From Tragulus kanchil (taxonomy: Eukaryota; Chordata; Mammalia; Artiodactyla; Tragulidae): DNA of 64,000 nucleotides. A program made the translations under genes and the position numbers. The notes beneath the pieces are model-generated. The model did no database searches. It was given only the letters and a program-made list of their open reading frames with translations, and was not told the origin of the DNA. The stretch lies in contig JAIOJX010000025.1 of the NCBI GenBank assembly GCA_022376925.1, positions 144,047,301 through 144,111,300 on the forward strand, written 5' to 3'. Below are positions 9,780 to 21,680 of the stretch, in pieces. Within the stretch, counting starts at the first letter, position 1. Every line of letters starts with the position of its first letter.

Positions 9780-11684
9780 AATTAATATTTGCAATTTAAA
9801 ATTCCAATCTGCTTTACAAAAAACTCTACTTATCTTGGTAAAGTTTGAAACAAAGTCCTCCTATGAAAGTGAAACAGAGAATGTGGGAATAGAAATTTTA
9901 AGTTTCTAGAGGATAGAAACTGAATCTTACTAACTCGAATACTGAGGATATCACACTTCCAGTACTGGAGTGGGTTGCCAGGCTTCTCTGTCTATGGGAT
10001 TTTCCAGGTAAGAATACTGGAGTGGGTTGCCATTTGCTTCTCAAGGCTATCTTCCAGACCCAGGGATTGAACCTCTGTCTCCTACATTCTAGGTGGATTC
10101 TTTACCATTGAGCCACCAGGGAAGATCCTTTACACATTTTAAAAAGAACTATGGTGTGAAATTTTGTAGACCATGTGCCACATCCTCATATCTTGCACTT
10201 CTAAGCAACTAACTCTAAAGTGGGAAACTTTCAGGCTAGATGAATAACAGGATGACTCCAGGGCTGACCAGTGAGGAATAAGTCAATGTAAATATGAAGA
10301 TGTGACTATGAGATAACTATGAATTAAAAGCATTCCATTTGTCACATACTCTTTGATTCATGGCATCTTTTAAATTTCAAAAATTGTTTAATCTCTACCT
10401 CTACATAGATTAACCCAAATTTCAGTGATGGTTTTGTTTTACTTTGCTTCTAATTTCAGCCTCTAAAGTCAACATTCATATCTCCCAAATGTAAGCAATC
10501 CATGAATAGCTACACAATTTAGGGTTATTAATTAGAATAAAGTTGGCAGTTTGACTACAGAGTTCAGCCTGTTTTCTTGTGATTCTTTAATGATGGTATT
10601 ACTTGGAGATCTTTGAGAGGTGCACCCTTGTGAGTGGGATTAATGCCCTCATGAAAGAGCCATAGAAATTCCCCCATATCTTTTATCATATATCACTTTA
10701 AGTTAAGTTAAAAAAGAGTTATCCACAAGAAGTGGGCTCTCATCAGACACCAGATCTCTTAGCACCCTGATTTTGGAGTTCCTAGCTTCTGTGGAAACAG
10801 TGAGAATACAATTTCCTGCTTATAAGCACTGAGTTATGGTATTTATTGTTATAGCAGCAGACTAATGCAGAAATTAATATTTGCAATTTAAAATTCCAAT
10901 CTGCTTTACAAAAAACTCTACTTATCTTGGTAAAGTTTGAAACAAAGTCCTCCTATGAAAGTGAAACAGAGAATGTGGGAATAGAAATTTTAAGTTTCTA
11001 GAGGATAGAAACTGAATCTTACTAACTCGAATACTGAGGATATCACACTTCCAGTACTGGAGTGGGTTGCCAGGCTTCTCTGTCTATGGGATTTTCCAGG
11101 TAAGAATACTGGAGTGGGTTGCCATTTGCTTCTCAAGGCTATCTTCCAGACCCAGGGATTGAACCTCTGTCTCCTACATTCTAGGTGGATTCTTTACCAT
11201 TGAGCCACCAGGGAAGATCCTTTACACATTTTAAAAAGAACTATGGTGTGAAATTTTGTAGACCATGTGCCACATCCTCATATCTTGCACTTCTAAGCAA
11301 CTAACTCTAAAGTGGGAAACTTTCAGGCTAGATGAATAACAGGATGACTCCAGGGCTGACCAGTGAGGAATAAGTCAATGTAAATATGAAGATGTGACTA
11401 TGAGATAACTATGAATTAAAAGCATTCCATTTGTCACATACTCTTTGATTCATGGCATCTTTTAAATTTCAAAAATTGTTTAATCTCTACCTCTACATAG
11501 ATTAACCCAAATTTCAGTGATGGTTTTGTTTTACTTTGCTTCTAATTTCAGCCTCTAAAGTCAACATTCATATCTCCCAAATGTAAGCAATCCATGAATA
11601 GCTACACAATTTAGGGTTATTAATTAGAATAAAGTTGGCAGTTTGACTACAGAGTTCAGCCTGTTTTCTTGTGATTCTTTAATG
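9499..11684. repeat. Tandem direct duplication 5 (copies 9499-10590 and 10591-11684, offset 1092 bp)
   Basis: The joint at 10590/10591 uses the shared bases AATG (10589, 11681). I see no internal difference by eye. It carries the 3' part of the MST-type LTR and a Bov-tA-type SINE, followed by AT-rich DNA with no recognised element. Confidence 0.97.
9962..10127 (-). mobile_element. Bov-tA-type SINE, minus strand, truncated
   Basis: The plus strand shows GCCAGGCTTCTCTGTC, ATGGGATTTTCCAGG, AAGAATACTGGAGTGGG, TTGCCATTTGCTTCTC, CCCAGGGATTGAACC, GGTGGATTCTTTACCATTG and AGCCACCAGGGAAG. The tail part (GTCCGACTCTTTG side) is missing. The duplicate is at 11054-11219. Confidence 0.85.
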
Positions 11685-11850
11685 CAGTTGACTGCCTACA
11701 AACATTTAAATGATTCCCCTGCCACTTGTCTATGTATTTAAGCAAATAGACTATTACAAGAACAAAGATCTACTTGGTTTTTCTAATTTGACAGACAATA
11801 AAAGAAGGTTTTTGCAGCTTTGTTTTATTTCTAAACTCATTTAGCACCAA

Positions 11851-14033
11851 GAGCATATCCACTTCGACTTTTTTTGGAACAGGTTCATTATGAAAATGAT
11901 CTGATAAGGAGTAGTTGGACCTAGAGTTTTTATACAGCCTTAAATGAACCTAAGCTTGTTTCCCATTTTTTTGTTTCATAATTGTGTTCTCTTTCAGCCC
12001 ATTTTGTGGCCTCCACCTAAAAACACTCTCTTTCATGTTATGTTTCCTTTGATTGTGAATACCTCATTATATGGAGTAACTTCTATTATAGGTCAGCAAC
12101 AGAAATTCATCAACTGATCTCTAGGTGTATACTCTCTTAAATTACAAATTGACAATTTATAAGTGCTGGTTCAAAACCTCATTACTTCATATTTAGAGAT
12201 ATATAAATAAATGAGCCATTAAATAAATCAGAATAGAAAACATAAATGTTTGGTAACTGAGGTTGAGCTATGCCCAAGTCAAAACCTTGCATGCAGATGT
12301 TTTTTGGGGAATATGACTCTAAAAAGCAGATGGTTGGAGGAGGGAAAGGACAGGAAAACATGGAAAGTAATGTACTACTGCAGAATCTTAAAAAATAATA
12401 GTGGGGACACAGCTTTTTCACTTCACTGTAGCTCTGGCTTTTTTTTTTTTTTTTGGTGTCCTGTAATTGCCTTGAATGGGCTCTCAACTAATTGTTAATT
12501 TTTGGAAATGTTGAGAGTTAATTTTCAAACCTTAGGCTGTTTTAAATTGGCCATGATGGTAGTATTTATACCACAGAAATCAGCAAACATTCCCCATAGG
12601 AGCAGGTCTTTTTTCTGCAGGAACACTCCCATTGTTCTATCAGGGTCCACAGATTACATTTTTGTCAACAAGCATTATTGGATCAAAGTCACCCCCATTA
12701 TGGCTTCCCTAAAAGTTCAAACAGTAAAGAATCTGCCTGCTATGCAGGAGGCCTGGGTTTGACCCCTGGGTCAGGAAGATCCCCTGGAGAAGGGAATGGC
12801 AACCCATTACAGTATTCTTGCCTGGAGAATTTCAAGGATAGAGGTGCCTGGTGGACTAAAATCCATGGGGTTGCAAAGAGTTGGGCATGACTGAGCCACT
12901 AACACACACATACACAATACACCCATTATTTTATGTATTATCTGAGCATATCCACTTCGACTTTTGGAACAGGTTCATTATGAAAATGATCTGATAAGGA
13001 GTAGTTGGACCTAGAGTTTTTATACAGCCTTAAATGAACCTAAGCTTGTTTCCCATTTTTTTGTTTCATAATTGTGTTCTCTTTCAGCCCATTTTGTGGC
13101 CTCCACCTAAAAACACTCTCTTTCATGTTATGTTTCCTTTGATTGTGAATACCTCATTATATGGAGTAACTTCTATTATAGGTCAGCAACAGAAATTCAT
13201 CAACTGATCTCTAGGTGTATACTCTCTTAAATTACAAATTGACAATTTATAAGTGCTGGTTCAAAACCTCATTACTTCATATTTAGAGATATATAAATAA
13301 ATGAGCCATTAAATAAATCAGAATAGAAAACATAAATGTTTGGTAACTGAGGTTGAGCTATGCCCAAGTCAAAACCTTGCATGCAGATGTTTTTTGGGGA
13401 ATATGACTCTAAAAAGCAGATGGTTGGAGGAGGGAAAGGACAGGAAAACATGGAAAGTAATGTACTACTGCAGAATCTTAAAAAATAATAGTGGGGACAC
13501 AGCTTTTTCACTTCACTGTAGCTCTGGCTTTTTTTTTTTTTTTTGGTGTCCTGTAATTGCCTTGAATGGGCTCTCAACTAATTGTTAATTTTTGGAAATG
13601 TTGAGAGTTAATTTTCAAACCTTAGGCTGTTTTAAATTGGCCATGATGGTAGTATTTATACCACAGAAATCAGCAAACATTCCCCATAGGAGCAGGTCTT
13701 TTTTCTGCAGGAACACTCCCATTGTTCTATCAGGGTCCACAGATTACATTTTTGTCAACAAGCATTATTGGATCAAAGTCACCCCCATTATGGCTTCCCT
13801 AAAAGTTCAAACAGTAAAGAATCTGCCTGCTATGCAGGAGGCCTGGGTTTGACCCCTGGGTCAGGAAGATCCCCTGGAGAAGGGAATGGCAACCCATTAC
13901 AGTATTCTTGCCTGGAGAATTTCAAGGATAGAGGTGCCTGGTGGACTAAAATCCATGGGGTTGCAAAGAGTTGGGCATGACTGAGCCACTAACACACACA
14001 TACACAATACACCCATTATTTTATGTATTATCT
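11851..14033. repeat. Tandem direct duplication 6 (copies 11851-12943 and 12944-14033, offset 1090 bp)
   Basis: The joint is at 12943/12944, where TATTATCT runs into GAGCATATCC. Copy 2 has three fewer T in the run after ACTTCGAC (11868 versus 12961). The rest appears identical. It carries a plus-strand Bov-tA-type SINE and a T homopolymer at 12439-12454 (13529-13544). Confidence 0.97.
12701..12905 (+). mobile_element. Bov-tA-type SINE
   Basis: It reads GGCTTCCCT, AGTAAAGAATCTGCC, ATGCAGGAGGCC, GATCCCCTGGAGAAGG, ATGGCAACCCATTACAG, TATTCTTGCCTGGAGAAT, CCATGGGGTTGCAAAGAG and ATGACTGAGCCACT. A target-site duplication is likely: CACCCCCATTAT before it (from 12690) resembles ACACCCATTAT after it (from 12919). 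The duplicate is at 13791-13995. Confidence 0.9.
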
Positions 14034-14579
14034 TTGACAGCTTTGTGCTAAAGTCAGACTTGAATAATTGAGACTCCATCATATGGGTTACAAACCCTGA
14101 AATGTTTACTCTATGACTCATTACAGAAAAAGGTTTTTCAATTGGTGTGTAGAACTATGCTGAGTGAATTTTCTGCCTTGGTAAAACAGACCCTTGTAGC
14201 AAGATTATTACATTTACTGCTTTTCCTTTGTTTTATCAAGATGATAAGGAGTCTATTCTCACACTTGCCTGCGTAGACTTGATGCCTATCCGTCCCAATT
14301 CTAGTACTTTTCTCCCCATATGTAGGTACATTTCTTGACTCCCTAAATATATCCAGTGGCTAAAGAAAGATTTTAAACAGCAGCAGATTTTAAGCTCCCA
14401 GACCCTTGTACAACCACATCCTAGAAAAACAGTGCAACAAAATTATCCTTTTTGTAGATTTTCCTTCTTTTTCCTTTAGCTCTATATATGAATCCCACCT
14501 TTGTGTAGCTGCTACCTTAAACTACATCTCCATCTCACCATTTAGTTTTGCAGGACCCAAGGTCTCCATTGAGTGCATG

Positions 14580-14750
14580 TCAATGCAGGACATACCAGAG
14601 ACATGAGTTTGAACTCTGGGTCAGGAAGATCCTCTGGAGTAGGAAATGGCAACCCACTCCAGTGTTCTTGCCTGGAAAAGTCCATGGACAGTGGAGCCTG
14701 GCAGGCTACAGCCCATGGGTTTCAAGGAGTCTGAAAGAACTGAGTACCCA
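14580..14750 (+). mobile_element. Bov-tA-type SINE, 5' part decayed
   Basis: From GTTTGAACTCTGGGTCAGG onward it follows the Bov-tA order: GATCCTCTGGAGTAGG, AATGGCAACCCACTCCAG, TTCTTGCCTGG, CCATGGACAG, GAGCCTGGCAGGCTACAG and a worn tail. The tRNA-like head is poorly preserved. Confidence 0.8.
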
Positions 14751-16874
14751 CACATGCATACACAAAGTTCCCATTATTCCATACAGTGATGTCCTATATT
14801 TCTATACATACCATCCAGTATATTTCTGATCCCAGAAACCCATGGAGCAACTCTGATATTCATACAGTGATCTTAAGACTCTGCTTCTTTACTTGTTTAC
14901 TAGGTCTTTGTAGGACTCCATTTTCTCCTCTCCTGTTTCTTATGCCCATCATCCCCCAACCCTAAAATGAAACATGTTTAGTTCATACATAACTGAAGCA
15001 GTATAAAAAGCTTCTCCTTGATTCTTGGGCTTTTCCTACATTTCACAATTCTCATGGAATTTTTGAATGTTATTTAATTCATTATTTGCATAACTGTATT
15101 TATTTTTAAAGCACAGCTGCTCTTTTCTGTATTTGACTGTTCACTTATTAACTGTTAATCCCATTACTAACCATAATATTAATAATAGCTGATCAGAATG
15201 TAATAAAATTTAAAAACATGGGAAAATCTTTTTAAAGAGTTGGAGGCCAAATATAACTCATGTTCTGGTTAGAATCCATTGTATTCTTTCAAATTTATTT
15301 TGAAATTATCTTGATCCAAAATGTAAACATAAGACCAAAACTAAAAACATACCATGTTTTAATTTTCTTTTCTAAGATTCTAAATATCAGATGAGTCCCA
15401 CCTTTTCATAATTACCAAGAAAAGAAAAAGAGTTGAGTTAGTTCTCCTCCCTTAATGATCAAAGCACATTTTAGGTGTTATATTTATCAAGAATCTTGCA
15501 ATAAATGAAACCCAGATAAAAACTAAATTAAGCAAAATGTAAATAGATTCAGAGGAAGTTAGATATAGTTGGCTAGATCCAGGAGTTCCTCTCTGTTTTT
15601 ACCTCTGTCTATCTCTCTCTCTCACTCCTCTTGCCTCTGCTTCTCCCTCTGTTGGCTTTATTCTGATGCCTACTTAGACTGTCTACATATAATAAAATGA
15701 TGTTCTCTAACAGCTTTAGCTTATGTATTACCTGATAGACCCCAAAGAGATAAAGAGACAATTTACCAGTAGTTCAAGAAAATGTGTCCTAGGAACTTGG
15801 ATAGTCCCAACCAGTAGCTACACATTTGTCTTCTGACTTGATCAATGTGCTTGGGGAAAATGATATACAGTGATTGACCCAGGGCTAGATCACACACCTT
15901 CACTGTGATATTTGAAGAATGGACACTTAAAAGCCTTAAATAATAATAAATTATCTAATAAAAACAAACAGTGGAGGGATAGAAAAGAGAGTCATTATAT
16001 TTAATGTCTTTTCTATGGACTACAAATAGCTATTTGTTCCCAACGTGAAAGTTTCCACTATGATGAAGGTGTATACTGACATGAAATATAACAAAAAATA
16101 GGATCCTATTGCTCTTCTCTCAAAGGGCTTGCTCCATCTCAAATGAAGGAATAATGAATATGTGGATGGATGAATGAATGAGCGAGTCATGAAACTTGGA
16201 CTTGTCTTCTCTGCCCAGGATAATCCCCACATTCAAGAACTTCAAGGTAAAACCAACCATTTTTCAATCTTTAAAGAAATATTATCAACTAGAAGTTGAA
16301 ATCATTATCTGTCCAGTATGCCTTCATGTTCCCAAAACAGGCCCAGAAAAGCTAACAGGGACAATTTAAGTCTGGGGAAACAGTCAAGTTTCAACAGCAA
16401 AGTTCTCAAGAACATGAATATTAAATTCTTTCTTGAAATATTCCTTTTAAGACAAAGGAATCTATAACCTAGTGGCTCTTTTGAACCCTTTGAATCCCTA
16501 GATTATGTAAATGGTCTCACTTGTTAATAACTTAAAAATTCCAATCACAGCAAACATTAAGCAACAAAATTCATAATTATTTAACCGTCAGCATAGGCAT
16601 TCAATCACTGATTCATTTGTCCAGTTTTTGCAATGTAGCTTTGACAAAGTCACAAGTCACTTCTTTCCTGAAGCATTCTCCATTCTTCCTCCAAATACTT
16701 AGTTCTTTACCTTCCCTGTCCTGTCCTCATCCTCTCCAAATTCCAACACTTAACACTCCAGATTGAATGAATCTATTTGCTTGGTAAACACAACACTTGA
16801 TTTTACCATTCATTTTATTAGCTTGTAATTATAAGTGTGTGTATGTCTATGCATTTTCTCTATGAGATGGAAAA
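14751..16874. other. AT-rich sequence with no recognised gene
   Basis: No open frame resembling a known protein is visible and no SINE is recognised. There is a short CT-rich stretch near 15586-15655. The part near 16620-16760 (TTCTTTCCTGAAGCATTCTCC onward) is weakly reminiscent of an L2 3' region, but too decayed for me to call. Confidence 0.5.
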
Positions 16875-19246
16875 TGTATTGAAAATACAGTAATATTAAT
16901 AATTATATCTCTAGTTCCAGCTCTAGTGGAAGACTAGCAATTATCCTGTAAAATACTTTATTTCCAAATTTTCAAGTGGAAACACCTGTGTATGGTATTT
17001 AGAAAGAAATCCATTTCAATTTTGAAAGAATAAGAAGCCTTCATAAGGATTCTGATTTAGATTTCTTCGTACTTTTAGGGGTCTTGGGGGTTACTTTCTA
17101 TGATTTCAAATTCACAATGTAAGACTTTTCTTTCCTTGATAAAGTGTAAGAAGCCACTTCTTTCCCTCTATCTCTCTGGTTAAAAGAAAGGAAAATAGTG
17201 TATTTTGTGGATAAATCCAAAAGGGAAGGAAAAGTAGAGAAAGAGGTGCTAAATGGTCACATGCAAATATTTTACATTTGATGGATGTTTACATATTTTC
17301 ACTTTGGAGTCAGTTTAATCCTTTATGAAGCAAAGATACCATTATCTTAACAAATTAGTAACTAGAAAGCTAGAAGATAATATAAGAGTTTAGTATGTCA
17401 AATAAAGTAAGATGATAATTACAGTAACATATTTCTAGCTCCCTCACTTATTGTTACATTACATTTGACCATATACATCACTTCTTTCTTTAAGCATCAT
17501 TTTTTTCATTTTGAAACAGATTAAATAGCACTCACCTAATAAAGTCCTGGCAAGCAGAAGGAAAGAATTCAGGTAAAACACTATTCAATAGGAAGTGCTG
17601 TTTTGCAGCCACTTCAGCAGCTTTTCCTGACGTTACCCTGCCAACCTGTCTCATTTAAGAAAATGTTTGCTTAGAAAAGACAGAGCAAAAGTATAAAATA
17701 ACTGTATGTCGGACTTACGGAGATTTAAGGAGAAAGGCACTAAAAAAAATCCTGCTCTGACATTCACTCTGTAGACCAACAAAAAGTGTTACCCATTGAA
17801 AATGGATTGATTGCCATGGGAGAAAGGGCTTATGGCCGAAGATGGTGAAGTCGCCTCAGGGTACCATAGGCAGGAAGAGAATATATAAGTACTGAACATC
17901 ATTTCCCCATGAGCTATTTGAAAAGAGGACAATTGAAAAATTAGCTAAGACCTGTATTAGCCAATGCAAGGAAAATTTGCAGCCTTAGAATAATTTCCTA
18001 CCTTGAAATGCTAGGTTTCAAGAGCTAGTACTAAAAGTACAAATTCAAGGGAAAAAATGATGTATTGAAAATACAGTAATATTAATAATTATATCTCTAG
18101 TTCCAGCTCTAGTGGAAGACTAGCAATTATCCTGTAAAATACTTTATTTCCAAATTTTCAAGTGGAAACACCTGTGTATGGTATTTAGAAAGAAATCCAT
18201 TTCAATTTTGAAAGAATAAGAAGCCTTCATAAGGATTCTGATTTAGATTTCTTCGTACTTTTAGGGGTCTTGGGGGTTACTTTCTATGATTTCAAATTCA
18301 CAATGTAAGACTTTTCTTTCCTTGATAAAGTGTAAGAAGCCACTTCTTTCCCTCTATCTCTCTGGTTAAAAGAAAGGAAAATAGTGTATTTTGTGGATAA
18401 ATCCAAAAGGGAAGGAAAAGTAGAGAAAGAGGTGCTAAATGGTCACATGCAAATATTTTACATTTGATGGATGTTTACATATTTTCACTTTGGAGTCAGT
18501 TTAATCCTTTATGAAGCAAAGATACCATTATCTTAACAAATTAGTAACTAGAAAGCTAGAAGATAATATAAGAGTTTAGTATGTCAAATAAAGTAAGATG
18601 ATAATTACAGTAACATATTTCTAGCTCCCTCACTTATTGTTACATTACATTTGACCATATACATCACTTCTTTCTTTAAGCATCATTTTTTTCATTTTGA
18701 AACAGATTAAATAGCACTCACCTAATAAAGTCCTGGCAAGCAGAAGGAAAGAATTCAGGTAAAACACTATTCAATAGGAAGTGCTGTTTTGCAGCCACTT
18801 CAGCAGCTTTTCCTGACGTTACCCTGCCAACCTGTCTCATTTAAGAAAATGTTTGCTTAGAAAAGACAGAGCAAAAGTATAAAATAACTGTATGTCGGAC
18901 TTACGGAGATTTAAGGAGAAAGGCACTAAAAAAAATCCTGCTCTGACATTCACTCTGTAGACCAACAAAAAGTGTTACCCATTGAAAATGGATTGATTGC
19001 CATGGGAGAAAGGGCTTATGGCCGAAGATGGTGAAGTCGCCTCAGGGTACCATAGGCAGGAAGAGAATATATAAGTACTGAACATCATTTCCCCATGAGC
19101 TATTTGAAAAGAGGACAATTGAAAAATTAGCTAAGACCTGTATTAGCCAATGCAAGGAAAATTTGCAGCCTTAGAATAATTTCCTACCTTGAAATGCTAG
19201 GTTTCAAGAGCTAGTACTAAAAGTACAAATTCAAGGGAAAAAATGA
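16875..19246. repeat. Tandem direct duplication 7 (copies 16875-18060 and 18061-19246, offset 1186 bp)
   Basis: The joint is GAAAAAATGA followed by TGTATTGAAA at 18060/18061. At the true continuation (19246) GATGATATTGG follows. The copies look identical by eye. The content is AT-rich with no recognised element or gene. Confidence 0.97.
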
Positions 19247-19295
19247 TGATGATATTGGTTCACTTTTCATATGCAAATTGATTGATATTGACAGA

Positions 19296-21490
19296 CTTCT
19301 AATATTTGAAACCAAAAACTTCCTGCAGACATTTACGTTAACTGTGAGAAGAAACTGTGTGTAATCTAAATACTATAAGGTCTGGGTTAGCAACCTAGAC
19401 AATTTGTCAAACTCTTTCCAACCTCCTAAATGTTACAGCATTCTATTTCATTTAATAGTCAACAAATACAAGCTACAGATTCATTCTAATTCTCATGAAT
19501 CAGCAATTGTTTCATTTTAGTAATATAGATACAGATAATACAGTTATTTTAAATGTTTCTTAAGTTTATTAACATGATGTTCTTGCTCTAATTGGAAAGA
19601 TTTAAAATAATAAATAGAATGACCATCCTAATATTTGCATTTTGATAGTTCTGTACCTAAAAAAAAGAGTGTATAACTCCGAAATGAGAGGGAAGAAGTA
19701 GTTCCTTAGAACTTTAGGGAGAAAATATAATTGAAGAACAGAAACAAATATCTCTGACATCTATTTTTTATTCTGGTTATTGTTATTTTTTAAAAAAACC
19801 TGCTGGTTCCTTTTCTTTAATTATTAACAAAATGAATTATAAAATTAATAATCTAAAATGGTCCTAGTATCTTGTAAACTTCCAAATCCCATGATCACAA
19901 ATAATGCTATCTTTGCTCTTTCAGCTTCTCCCCACAAACTTCCTATCTTGTGTAACCCAGTTCCTCTGAGTTGTAGAATCTGACACTCTGTAGAGAAATA
20001 AAAGTCATGAGATATGAAGAAAAACTTCCCACAAGAGGCTAAGACGATACATGTAATAAACCTGAGAAGAAAAGAGGGAAAAGAGAAAAGAAGTCACATG
20101 TGGTAGAGTAGCATGCAGAAAGGGATATTTGGGTGGTGAAGGTAACTGAAACCCGGAATGAGAAAAGAGTATGGCTATAATTTGAGTTTAGGGGGCTTCC
20201 CAGGTGGCACTAGTGGTAAAGAACTTGCCTGTAAATGTAGGAAACATAAAAGTTTCAATCTCTGGGTTGGGAAGGTCCTGGGGAGGAGGGCACGTCATAC
20301 CACTCCAGTACTCTTGCCTAGAGAATCCTTTGAGCCATAACTAGAATACTACAGATAATCTGGTAAAAGTTACAGAAAGTGACAAAAAGGCTTCTAATAT
20401 TTGAAACCAAAAACTTCCTGCAGACATTTACGTTAACTGTGAGAAGAAACTGTGTGTAATCTAAATACTATAAGGTCTGGGTTAGCAACCTAGACAATTT
20501 GTCAAACTCTTTCCAACCTCCTAAATGTTACAGCATTCTATTTCATTTAATAGTCAACAAATACAAGCTACAGATTCATTCTAATTCTCATGAATCAGCA
20601 ATTGTTTCATTTTAGTAATATAGATACAGATAATACAGTTATTTTAAATGTTTCTTAAGTTTATTAACATGATGTTCTTGCTCTAATTGGAAAGATTTAA
20701 AATAATAAATAGAATGACCATCCTAATATTTGCATTTTGATAGTTCTGTACCTAAAAAAAAGAGTGTATAACTCCGAAATGAGAGGGAAGAAGTAGTTCC
20801 TTAGAACTTTAGGGAGAAAATATAATTGAAGAACAGAAACAAATATCTCTGACATCTATTTTTTATTCTGGTTATTGTTATTTTTTAAAAAAACCTGCTG
20901 GTTCCTTTTCTTTAATTATTAACAAAATGAATTATAAAATTAATAATCTAAAATGGTCCTAGTATCTTGTAAACTTCCAAATCCCATGATCACAAATAAT
21001 GCTATCTTTGCTCTTTCAGCTTCTCCCCACAAACTTCCTATCTTGTGTAACCCAGTTCCTCTGAGTTGTAGAATCTGACACTCTGTAGAGAAATAAAAGT
21101 CATGAGATATGAAGAAAAACTTCCCACAAGAGGCTAAGACGATACATGTAATAAACCTGAGAAGAAAAGAGGGAAAAGAGAAAAGAAGTCACATGTGGTA
21201 GAGTAGCATGCAGAAAGGGATATTTGGGTGGTGAAGGTAACTGAAACCCGGAATGAGAAAAGAGTATGGCTATAATTTGAGTTTAGGGGGCTTCCCAGGT
21301 GGCACTAGTGGTAAAGAACTTGCCTGTAAATGTAGGAAACATAAAAGTTTCAATCTCTGGGTTGGGAAGGTCCTGGGGAGGAGGGCACGTCATACCACTC
21401 CAGTACTCTTGCCTAGAGAATCCCTTTGAGCCATAACTAGAATATACTACAGATAATCAATAGAAATGTAAAAGTTACAGAAAGTGAAAA
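19296..21490. repeat. Tandem direct duplication 8 (copies 19296-20390 and 20391-about 21490, offset 1095 bp)
   Basis: The copies match until about 20330. The last 60 bp of copy 1 (20330-20390) then has several small deletions relative to copy 2 (for example AATACTACAG versus AATATACTACAG). The damage is confined to the end abutting the joint. It carries one plus-strand Bov-tA-type SINE; the rest is AT-rich without a recognised gene. Confidence 0.97.
20192..20330 (+). mobile_element. Bov-tA-type SINE, truncated
   Basis: It reads GGGCTTCCCAGGTGGCAC, TAGTGGTAAAGAACTTGCC, TCTGGGTTGGGAAGGTCC, CACTCCAGTACTCTTGCC and GAGAATCC, then stops before the tail. The duplicate is at 21287-21424. Confidence 0.85.
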
Positions 21491-21680
21491 GCCACTGTTT
21501 TTAATTAGTCTTCAAGCCAGCCTTGCATTGTTACCTAAAGCTATAAAAAAAAATAGCATATATATAAAAGGGACTAACTCACTGGCCTGAAACACAATAG
21601 GCAAACAATGTCCCAGAAGCCAAATCCAGCTTGCTACATGTTTGATGTGGGTTTTTTTCACTTGTGTTTTAATCACTAAC

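Noticed and set aside
9964..10032. Internal repeat of TACTGGAGTGGGTTGCCA within the SINE at 9962-10127
   Set aside because: The left occurrence is a short look-alike where GCCTGCCAGGC of the SINE has drifted. The alignment of the whole SINE needs no extra duplication.
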